A DNA stretch of 64,000 nucleotides. It comes from Pelagibaculum spongiae. Its GTDB lineage: Bacteria; Pseudomonadota; Gammaproteobacteria; Enterobacterales; Pelagibaculaceae. The stretch covers positions 248,001 to 312,000 of the forward strand of contig NZ_QDDL01000001.1 of assembly GCF_003097315.1 (NCBI RefSeq), given 5' to 3'. Made by a program: the position numbers and the translations under genes. Below the pieces are notes generated by a model, which saw nothing but the letters and a program-made list of their open reading frames with translations, did not search any database and had not been told where the DNA came from. Positions 56,114 to 63,075 of the stretch are shown piece after piece (positions within the stretch are counted from its first letter, which is position 1; each line of letters begins with the position of its first letter).

Positions 56114-57505
56114 ATGAAAAACATTAAATGTTTTATTCTGACCATATTAATTCAAACAATTTTTTATGGGTGCGCTTACGCCGAGGTCGTTACTACTTTG
56201 GGTGAAGTAATATGCAAAGAATCATCTTATCAATTAAGTACGCAAGCTGAAGTCGATGCCTTCCCGGATGATTGCCAAATCATTACTGGAGATTTAATCA
56301 TTGGCAATGATCAAAAAATCAAATCAAATATCTACAGCATATCAAAATTGAAACATTTAACGTCAATAGGTGGAAGTCTTCAGATCAGAAACAATGAATC
56401 ATTAACTCGCCTTTTTGGTTTACACGGTATTACTTTTATAGGAAAAAACTTACTCATTAGTGAAAACCCACTACTCTCTCAATTCGACTGGCTTTATGCC
56501 CTTACTACTTTGGAGGGTGACCTATCTATCGATTCAAATAACAGTTTATATAATGTAAGCGGACTTTCAAAATTACAAGATATTGGAGGAAATATCAGTG
56601 TCATTAACAATCAGTCTTTACCCCATATTTATGGAATAAATATTGCGCTCGCAGATACTATCAATTACAAACAAAATTTGATCATTTCAGGGAATCCATC
56701 TCTCTCGGATTGCTCTAGCCTTTGCCCAACTCTTTCGAATAAATCAAGCTTATTAGATGGTGCTAATATTGCTAGAAATAAAGCGCAGTGCGCTAACTTG
56801 AATAGCGTTAAAAAAGACTGTGGAGCTGAAACATTTTGCCCGGTAGGAGATTACACCTTTACAAAACAAAGCGAAATTGACGACTTTTATGCAAAAAATA
56901 AATGCACTGGCATTAAAGGCAGTTTAATTATAGGTGCTGATAATAATTTTGACGAAGCTTACGATATAACAAATTTAGAAGGTCTTAATATGATATCTTC
57001 TATCGCTAATAATCTTTATATCGTAGCTGTTCATGGATTAAGAACGATAGAACCTTTATCTAAACTAACATCGATTGGAGGAAAATTTACGCTTAATGGT
57101 AATGATAACTTAATTAATATTGACGGGTTGGCTAATCTAAAATCGATAGGACGCACAATCTATATCGGATATAATCAATCACTTGAATCAATCAAAGGAA
57201 TTTCTAATGTGACGTCAATCTATGAAATGCTTCATATATCTTCCAATGACAAACTAAATAATCTAGAAGGTTTAAATATAACAAAAGTGCTTTTTCCTAG
57301 TTTTATTTATTATCCTAGTGCCGATTACCATCCTTATGAAAACAGCGTTTTAATTATTGATCACAACAACATTCTGTCAGATTGCTCTGCTCTCTGCCCT
57401 ATAATAAATAAAAAAGAAACCAGCAGCCTGATTTCCATCCACGAAAATGTTGATTCATGTTTTAGCAACACAGAAGTCCTAGAGTATTGCGCCGCTAACT
57501 ATTAA
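56114..57505 (+). CDS. Secreted two-L-domain protein, copy 2
   Basis: 463-aa paralogue of the preceding protein with the same two-half structure and Cys caps. The signal peptide is MKNIKCFILTILIQTIFYGCAYA; the Cys replacing Ser of copy 1 does not make a good lipobox. The first L-domain is almost identical to copy 1, at the DNA level too (187 identical bases), whereas the second L-domain and its insert (FPSFIYYPSADYHPYENS) have diverged clearly. ATG 56114 is chosen because copy 1 starts at the equivalent codon, with the same CTTACAAT sequence before it; a longer frame from 56075 lacks a signal peptide start. Confidence 0.8.
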   Translation: MKNIKCFILTILIQTIFYGCAYAEVVTTLGEVICKESSYQLSTQAEVDAFPDDCQIITGDLIIGNDQKIKSNIYSISKLKHLTSIGGSLQIRNNESLTRLFGLHGITFIGKNLLISENPLLSQFDWLYALTTLEGDLSIDSNNSLYNVSGLSKLQDIGGNISVINNQSLPHIYGINIALADTINYKQNLIISGNPSLSDCSSLCPTLSNKSSLLDGANIARNKAQCANLNSVKKDCGAETFCPVGDYTFTKQSEIDDFYAKNKCTGIKGSLIIGADNNFDEAYDITNLEGLNMISSIANNLYIVAVHGLRTIEPLSKLTSIGGKFTLNGNDNLINIDGLANLKSIGRTIYIGYNQSLESIKGISNVTSIYEMLHISSNDKLNNLEGLNITKVLFPSFIYYPSADYHPYENSVLIIDHNNILSDCSALCPIINKKETSSLISIHENVDSCFSNTEVLEYCAANY

Positions 57506-57774
57506 AACGCTTGCAACTTAATTATCAATGACATTTCAAAACATTAGCTATTGAACTCGATCACAGAATGATCAAATTGCATCTCATGTTGGCACTATAG
57601 CAATTATGTCGTGATCGAAATATATTTTTTAATAATTGAAAATTTTCTTGATTTTTGGGGCACAGTCGGCTCGCCTGATAAAATGCGCCATAGACATATT
57701 TAGGGTTTCAGAATTCAATAATTATTCTGTATTTTTAGGCGCTAGAGGTACGGAATTTAATAAACACCCTTAAT

Positions 57775-57851
57775 GTAGGTCGTCATGAGCGAAGCGAATA
57801 GCGACTTGCCAACGAAATGTCACGCTTCGCCGAGGCTCAGGGATGACCTAC
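57775..57851. repeat. REP/BIME-like palindrome with GTAGGT ends
   Basis: 77 bp whose outer arms are inverted: GTAGGTCGTCATGAGCGAAG at 57775-57794, and the right end GGATGACCTAC reads GTAGGTCATCC in reverse complement. Both outer ends carry the GTAG tetranucleotide typical of REPs recognised by RAYTs; a RAYT gene is 1.7 kb away. Confidence 0.65.
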
Positions 57852-57940
57852 GAGAAGATACAGAAAGATTATTTATTTCCACGGCCCTTATTTCAATAAA
57901 CCATCAGGGTAACTTATTGCCAAATACTTGCTGCCAAATA

Positions 57941-58012
57941 CTTGCCACCCATAATCGCACTTGGTCAATGCAAATACTCAAACACTTGCCACCCACAATC
58001 GAATTTGGTCAA
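57941..58012 (+). repeat. 28-bp direct repeat pair
   Basis: CTTGCCACCC.TAATCG.A.TTGGTCAA occurs at 57941-57968 and, with three differences, at 57985-58012, a 44-bp period. No function seen. Confidence 0.55.
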
Positions 58013-58130
58013 GCACAAGATATTTTTATAAAAAGCAAGCCAATAAACAACCCAACCAGCTCACTCATAAATTATTTTTCATCTTGCATCGCTATTCTCT
58101 TGGGTAACAAGATTTTCTGTTACTAGCCTA

Positions 58131-58244
58131 ATGGCATCTATACCTAATCCAGTCAGCGATATGCCAAGGCAACCTTTACGTAGATCAGAGCGGATAAAAA
58201 ATAGAATGGAACAGGCAAGTACAGGCAGCCATAGATATATTTAA
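58131..58244 (+). pseudogene. Remnant of the tail of a HAD-like gene
   Basis: A 37-codon open frame reading ...MPRQPLRRSERIKNRMEQ..., which matches the C-terminus WQPLRRSARIRNK of the HAD-like protein at 58591-59253 in both protein and DNA. Only the tail is left; nothing of the HAD domain is visible upstream. It is probably the end of an older, decayed duplicate. Confidence 0.5.
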
Positions 58245-58510
58245 ATAATGGCGAACGTGCGCTTCAAATCTGATATCCAGGCAGGCGAGCCGTTTGCACT
58301 CCCAGTAGATTCATCAAAGTAATTTACACAGCGAAACCAAAACTGTAGATGATGGGGTCACCTTCCGTCACACTTAACAACCCCTAGACTAGCTGACTCT
58401 AAACCAATCTACTGATGATAAAAAACATTTTTGGATGGATTGATAAAGCCGTGACTGACCGGTGTTTTGCGATGGTTATGGCTACCGCATGCTTTGGCCT
58501 TTACAAGATA

Positions 58511-58527
58511 TAGTACAGACTGTACTA
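58511..58527. promoter_or_regulatory. 17-bp palindrome upstream of the HAD-like gene
   Basis: TAGTACAGACTGTACTA has perfect 7-bp arms about a 3-bp centre, 63 bp before the HAD-like start. It is a possible operator; half-site order ACAG..CTGT is opposite to a LexA box. Confidence 0.4.
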
Positions 58528-58590
58528 GACTCGATCTAACTAACTTAACCACTTATTCATCGGTGATTTTTGGATACTCAAGCACATCAA

Positions 58591-59253
58591 ATGGATTTGC
58601 AGCAACCAGCAGGGATCCACCCGATCTATTGGTTTTTCTTCGATTTGGATCAAACCTTGCTGTGTATTGATAGAAAAAATTCGAAAGAAAAGCTCTCTAG
58701 AATTCAATCTCAGCATTTATCAGATAGTGAAATAGTCGATTTTTCTACTAAAAAACGAATACTTGCATTATATGCTCAAGAACTTCCTCCTATTTTACAA
58801 ATATTAAACCGTAGCCCGCTAGTATCTTTTAATATATTAACTACTGCAACTTATGATTGCTCAAAGACAATCATTCCCTTCATTGAAGAGACTTACCTAA
58901 ATGGCGGTGATTTTAAAGGAAAAACTATCAACCGAACACAAGTAGCATCTTTCTTAGAAGAAACCAATGACCATCACCAGAAAATAGACCTTTATTCAAA
59001 AGGCAATTATATTAAAAAACTCTTACACACTACTAACACCACCTACCAAAACCATCACGTAATATTAATTGATGATAAAATCACTCAAAGAGAATCGGCA
59101 AAAAGACATAATTTTATAGTCATTGACCCTACACAACCAGATTTTATTGATCAACTTACTAGTTTAGTATCATCAATAGCCCACCCAGACACTAGTACGT
59201 CATCAGAACCATGGCAGCCCTTGCGCAGATCAGCGCGGATAAGAAATAAATGA
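58591..59253 (+). CDS. HAD-like protein with a basic LRRSxRI tail
   Basis: 220 aa. HAD motif I WFFFDLDQTLL (D.D.T) near the N-terminus and motif IV VILIDDKITQRESAKRHNF (DD pair), with ILTTATYDCSKTIIPFIEE as a probable motif II region. The last 15 residues end in a basic WQPLRRSARIRNK peptide, absent from the relative at 50206-50763 but present in the remnant at 58131-58244. ATG 58591 is the best start (no good ribosome-binding site; a TTG 7 codons upstream is possible). Substrate unknown. It lies in a repeat- and transposon-rich region and may be a transferred gene. Confidence 0.65.
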   Translation: MDLQQPAGIHPIYWFFFDLDQTLLCIDRKNSKEKLSRIQSQHLSDSEIVDFSTKKRILALYAQELPPILQILNRSPLVSFNILTTATYDCSKTIIPFIEETYLNGGDFKGKTINRTQVASFLEETNDHHQKIDLYSKGNYIKKLLHTTNTTYQNHHVILIDDKITQRESAKRHNFIVIDPTQPDFIDQLTSLVSSIAHPDTSTSSEPWQPLRRSARIRNK

Positions 59254-59501
59254 TAGCAAAATAAGTGTCGCCTTTTTTTCAGTACGCCACCCATGATTTT
59301 AAATATATCTTGATCAAAAATTTAAATGATCGAATAACTACAAAAACTTAGCATTCAGCGCGATTGCGGCAACCATTTTCTTCTTCTCGAATGCAATTAT
59401 ATTAAATTGATGCCACGGCGAAAACCGGATCAGCTCCGGTTATTTAAATTACATCTGATTTTAAAGATTTTGGATTTAGACCCACTCAATAAAAACGACT
59501 A

Positions 59502-60605
59502 TCAAGAAGGTGGTTGTTTTCCAGGCGATGGTATTTGCTGTCGCCAAGTTTCAGTTTGTTGTTTAACTCGATCACGAAACTGCTTGAGGTTCAGCGCATT
59601 ACCCATTGCGTGGGCAAACTGTCGCGCACTGGCCATCACAGTGCTGCGACCGCTCATGGCAGAAGCCCACCAGCGTGCATCTGTTTTGATTTCTAATCGT
59701 TCAAAAATGGGCGGCAAACTGCTGTCCATGTGTTTCTTATCAGTGCGCGCCATGCGAGCACTGGCATCAACCAATTCCAAATAATCTTTTAATTTAAATG
59801 GCAGCAGATGAATTTTATCTTTGATATTAATGCTAGATTTGGTTTTGCTATCAACAAAAGGTTTTAATCGGGCGAAATTATAATCGTAGCGCCGCTGATT
59901 ATTTGTTTTTCGGCTTTTCTTTCTACGATGATTACTGGCAGGTAATTCAGTTTCCACTCGGGCTTGAACCGAAGTGTAATTCGAACTTTCTGGCGTTTGT
60001 GCAATACCGGCACGAAGCGGGTTAAGATCGACATAAGCCATACAAGTTAGCAGGGCTTGTTGATCCAGCAATGCTTGTGCTTTAAAGCGGCCCTCCCAGA
60101 ATCGACCAGTACATTGGTCTTCCGCGTTGGCCATTCGTGCCAGCGGCTCGTTAATTGAGCGCATAAACCAGCTAATGGAATATAATCGCTTGCGATAAAT
60201 AGTATCAGCAGTTTCTTCAACCCATTGAATTTGCATTTGAGTCAGCATGTGAAATTTGTCAGGATCGAGATAACTCTTAACCCATGGATGCGCCTCGAAC
60301 ACCTTGCAATATTGCAACAACACCTGCTTGATATTCCAGTTTTTCGCGCGCTGCACATCCACAAAAACCACCAGGTGGTAGTGGTTGCTCATGACGGCGT
60401 AAGCTGCGATATCAACCGCAAACGCTTTGCTCAGTCGATCAATTCTATCGACAATCCACTGGCGGCGATGGTCGTAATTTTTACGGTGCTTTTTGAGTAG
60501 TGTTGGATCTTCTCCGCACAACCACCCTCGCCTAACACAACGCGAAATTACATGGAGAAATGGATTTTCTTTCGGATCGTATAGAATTGCTCTGGGTGAT
60601 GGCAT
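59502..60605 (-). CDS. REP-associated tyrosine transposase, second family member
   Basis: 367-aa RAYT of the same superfamily as the product of 15065-16186. It has FLHVISRCVRRGWLCGEDP, the HUH motif in MSNHYHLVVFV, and CTGRFWEGRFKAQALLDQQALLTCMAYVDLNPLRAG with the catalytic Tyr. The C-terminal halves of the two proteins differ, so they are paralogues rather than copies of one element. GTAGGT-headed palindromes occur on both sides (57775-57851 and 62431-62465). The ATG is at 60605. Its right flank abuts the truncated integrase of the IS91-type element. Confidence 0.88.
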   Translation of the reverse strand: MPSPRAILYDPKENPFLHVISRCVRRGWLCGEDPTLLKKHRKNYDHRRQWIVDRIDRLSKAFAVDIAAYAVMSNHYHLVVFVDVQRAKNWNIKQVLLQYCKVFEAHPWVKSYLDPDKFHMLTQMQIQWVEETADTIYRKRLYSISWFMRSINEPLARMANAEDQCTGRFWEGRFKAQALLDQQALLTCMAYVDLNPLRAGIAQTPESSNYTSVQARVETELPASNHRRKKSRKTNNQRRYDYNFARLKPFVDSKTKSSINIKDKIHLLPFKLKDYLELVDASARMARTDKKHMDSSLPPIFERLEIKTDARWWASAMSGRSTVMASARQFAHAMGNALNLKQFRDRVKQQTETWRQQIPSPGKQPPS

Positions 60606-60720
60606 GATGTGAAAATGACAACTTTTTCAAGTGCCGCTCCTGCAAAAATCAACGGTTAACAAAGATTAAATCAATGGCAACTGAATGAGAAATCAAATGT
60701 TTTTTGACAGGTATAAATAA

Positions 60721-61269
60721 TATCTTGGGTGGCGTTATTGTTTACAAAAGCAACGCTATCAAGTATTTTTTCTGACGCTCTATAGCATGGGTTTGCGGCT
60801 CAGCGAAGGACTGAATTTAACCATTCATGATATCGATAGTAAAACCATGCAGTTGCACATTAGAGATGGCAAAGGCGGTAAAGATCGGCTAGTACCGTTG
60901 CCTCAACGAACCCTGTTGGCACTGCGCAGCCATTGGAAAACCCATCGCCACAACACTTTGATTTTTCCTGGTTCAGGTAAAAACAATAACGTACCTATGG
61001 ACAGAGGTGGCGTACAAAAAGCACTTAAAAAAGTCCTGCAAGATTGTAAAATAAATAAACTGATTAGCCCGCATTCTTTGCGGCATTGCTTTGCCACGCA
61101 TTTGCTAGAGCAAGGGCTGGATTTACGATCGCTGCAAATCCTGCTCGGTCATGGCAGTTTGAATACTACTGCGAAATATACTCAGCTAACCCCCATCAAG
61201 CAAAACAATGCCGCAGCAGCCATCAACCAACTGGCCAACCATTTAAACTTGCAGTGGAGCTTACAATGA
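60721..61269 (+). pseudogene. Tyrosine recombinase, 5'-truncated
   Basis: The catalytic half of a phage-integrase-family recombinase: Arg in SMGLRLSEGLNL, Lys-region GKGGKDRLVPLP, HSLRHCFATHL, LLGHGSLNTTAKYTQL with the Tyr nucleophile. The frame is open upstream of the first ATG (60787) back to about 60721 and still reads as family sequence (YQVFFLTLYS), ending at a stop codon with no start, so the N-terminal DNA-binding domain (about 100 residues) is lost. The stop overlaps the IS91 transposase start. Confidence 0.75.
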
Positions 61270-62318
61270 GCCAGTTAATTCAATTGTTGCGGAAGCATCG
61301 TGATTCATTTGAAACGCAATATCGTCACCAGCTCAATAAAGATCAGCGCAATGCGATTCATGCCCTGCTTAATTGCCGAGTGTCTTCACCGGTCAATTCG
61401 AGTTGGGCTTGTACCCGCTGCTCGTATGAAGACAGCCTGCCGATGTCCTGCGGCCATCGGCACTGCCCACAATGTCAGCAACAAACCACATCTGATTGGC
61501 TGGCGCGACAGCAAAAAAAACTGCTGCCCGTGCATTACTTTATGGTGACCTTTACCTTGCCATTTGAACTCCGATGTTTAGCGAAAACCCATCCTAAAGC
61601 ACTTTATAAAATTATGTTCACGGTGAGCGCGTCTATTCTCAAAAACTTTGGCCAAAGCAAAAAGCTTGGCGATATCGGCTTTACAACGGTATTGCATACC
61701 CATAGCAGGCAAAGGAATTTACACCCGCACTTACATATTATTGTGGCGGCGGGTGGATTTAATACTAAAACCAAGCAATGGAAAAAAGGCAACCAAAAAT
61801 ACTTATTTAATGCCTTTGCTTTAGCAAAAGTCTGGAAAGCTCGGATGCTGCAAGCAATACATGCGCATCAATCATTATGGTTACCTGATTATCTGCCAGA
61901 AAAATGGGTGGTCGATTGTCGCAAAGTCGGTTTTGGTCTGCCCGCATTAAAATACTTGTCTCGTTATTTATATCGAGGCGTATTACCCGACAAGGACATT
62001 ATTAAAACCACCGACACTCAGGTCACGTTTAAATATCAAGATAGCCAGAGTAAAACAAAGAAAACCAGAAGCTTACCGATACTCGAATTCTTATGGTTGA
62101 TTATGCAACATGTTCTGCCAAAAGGATTACAACGGGTGCGGGACTATGGTTTTTTACGCGGAAACGCCAAAAAGCTGCGTTATAGAATATTACTGGTACT
62201 CAGCACGCTATTGGATTACATCATCCCCAAAAAAATACCAGAGAAAACCAAGCCCCGCCGTATTTGCCCTTGCTGTAAAGAAGAAATGCGCTGCCTGGGC
62301 GTGGTACGACCGGTCTAG
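61266..62318 (+). CDS. IS91-family Y2 rolling-circle transposase
   Basis: 350-aa HUH transposase with two catalytic tyrosines. It has an N-terminal zinc-ribbon (CTRCSYEDSLPMSCGHRHCPQCQ), the HUH motif HPHLHIIVA, and LKYLSRYLYRG with the paired Tyr. CPCCKEEM near the C-terminus is a further Cys pair. The ATG 61266 is in ATGA overlap with the recombinase stop, with GGAG 7 nt upstream. It is full length and apparently intact, though its partner gene is truncated. Confidence 0.9.
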   Translation: MSQLIQLLRKHRDSFETQYRHQLNKDQRNAIHALLNCRVSSPVNSSWACTRCSYEDSLPMSCGHRHCPQCQQQTTSDWLARQQKKLLPVHYFMVTFTLPFELRCLAKTHPKALYKIMFTVSASILKNFGQSKKLGDIGFTTVLHTHSRQRNLHPHLHIIVAAGGFNTKTKQWKKGNQKYLFNAFALAKVWKARMLQAIHAHQSLWLPDYLPEKWVVDCRKVGFGLPALKYLSRYLYRGVLPDKDIIKTTDTQVTFKYQDSQSKTKKTRSLPILEFLWLIMQHVLPKGLQRVRDYGFLRGNAKKLRYRILLVLSTLLDYIIPKKIPEKTKPRRICPCCKEEMRCLGVVRPV

Positions 62319-62430
62319 CCGAAAGGCAAAAACAATAAGGATAATGGCGTAATTATTGAGCAGGAGGGCCGTTACAAAAAGACCTAAAAAATGCACTCTC
62401 AAAAATGCTGATTCCAGCGTTTATAGCTTT

Positions 62431-62465
62431 GCTCGCCCTGCATTTAGCGGCAGGGCGTGACCTAC
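62431..62465 (-). repeat. REP-like hairpin with GTAG head
   Basis: On the minus strand: GTAGGTCA, then a 7-bp stem CGCCCTG / CAGGGCG with a 10-nt loop. It shares the GTAGGTC head with the element at 57775-57851, and flanks the second RAYT at 1.8 kb. Confidence 0.6.
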
Positions 62466-62512
62466 TTAGTTGAAATATCTGTAATTTACTATAGAGAGTG
62501 CCACCCGGGCTT

Positions 62513-62567
62513 GTTCAACACCCGGATAAGGTGTCGGCTGCGCGACACCTATCCTTATTTGTTAGGT
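62513..62567 (-). other. attC-like integron recombination site next to thsB
   Basis: 55 bp bounded by two sequences that fit integron R boxes. On the minus strand: ACCTAAC (RYYYAAC) at 62567-62561, directly after the thsB stop codon, and GTTGAAC (GTTRRRY) at 62519-62513. Between them are arms GGATAGGTGTCG and CGACACCTTATCC, which pair except for one extra unpaired base, as extrahelical bases do in attC. Stop codon adjoining the R'' box is the layout of integron gene cassettes. The side of the unpaired base fits the opposite reading better, so orientation is uncertain. An ordinary hairpin terminator is the alternative, but no T-run follows. Confidence 0.5.
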
Positions 62568-63062
62568 TTATTTACCTGCTTTTTTAGCAGCTTCTTCAAT
62601 CCAATCACCTAGATTATTATAACCATCATTCAAGTTCCAATCGTAGGTTTTATAAATTGCTGAAGCTTTATAACTTTTTCCATCAGTACATTTGACTAGA
62701 TGCCCATCTAATGGGTTTTTACCTTTTTTACTAACCCCTTTACCTAGGCCGTTTATGTTGTGTATATGTATACCTACTAATCCATTTCCTCGCTCGATAC
62801 TTTTTTCGATTTCGTAGTTAACCCAAGGACGTTCAGATGTTTCGGAACCGATTAAAACGACAGTTACGCTAGTGTTTTCAAACTGTTTATTAATCCATCT
62901 CTTTATAGCTAAGTCAGTATCTTTTTGGACTTCCTCCCAATCAGCAGCATCCCAAAATCCTGCGTCGTCTTTACTTTTTTTAGTTAACCATGAATTTCTA
63001 ACGATCCCAATTCGATTGATATCACCTGTATAGTGAAAACTGAAAAATGCTCTTCTAGCCAT
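62568..63062 (-). CDS. thsB: Thoeris antiphage TIR-domain protein ThsB
   Basis: 164-aa TIR-like protein (DUF1863/ThsB type). MARRAFFSFHYTGDINRIGIVRNSW is the family opening; it has TSVTVVLIGSETSERPWVNYEIEKSIERGNGLVGIHI, in which the Glu of NYEIEKS is the probable catalytic residue. In Thoeris systems ThsB responds to infection by making a cyclic ADP-ribose isomer from NAD+ that activates ThsA. The ATG 63062 has AAAGGAG 9 nt upstream and lies 13 bp after the thsA stop. The stop codon abuts the attC-like site. Confidence 0.9.
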   Translation of the reverse strand: MARRAFFSFHYTGDINRIGIVRNSWLTKKSKDDAGFWDAADWEEVQKDTDLAIKRWINKQFENTSVTVVLIGSETSERPWVNYEIEKSIERGNGLVGIHIHNINGLGKGVSKKGKNPLDGHLVKCTDGKSYKASAIYKTYDWNLNDGYNNLGDWIEEAAKKAGK

Positions 63063-63075
63063 TAAATCTACTCCT

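Larger units (their letters stand above)
57506..58590. other. Gene-poor repeat-rich spacer
   Basis: 1.08 kb without an intact gene. It contains the GTAGGT-ended palindrome (57775-57851), a 28-bp tandem pair (57941-58012), a decayed remnant of the HAD-like gene's tail (58131-58244) and a 17-bp palindrome (58511-58527), each listed separately. Confidence 0.5.
60721..62330 (+). mobile_element. IS91-type element remnant (truncated integrase plus Y2 transposase)
   Basis: A tyrosine recombinase fragment followed, in ATGA overlap, by an IS91 Y2 transposase is the gene pair of ISSod25-like members of the IS91 group. The left end is missing with the 5' part of the recombinase gene. I could not define the terIS and oriIS ends, so the boundaries given are only the coding limits. 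Confidence 0.6.

Noticed and set aside
58511..58527. LexA (SOS) box
   Set aside because: The half sites are ACAG...CTGT, inverted relative to CTGT...ACAG, and spacing is wrong.
60721..61269. Integron integrase (IntI)
   Set aside because: The fragment is followed in overlap by an IS91 transposase and shows the XerCD-like IS91 partner sequence; I see no IntI-specific insertion.
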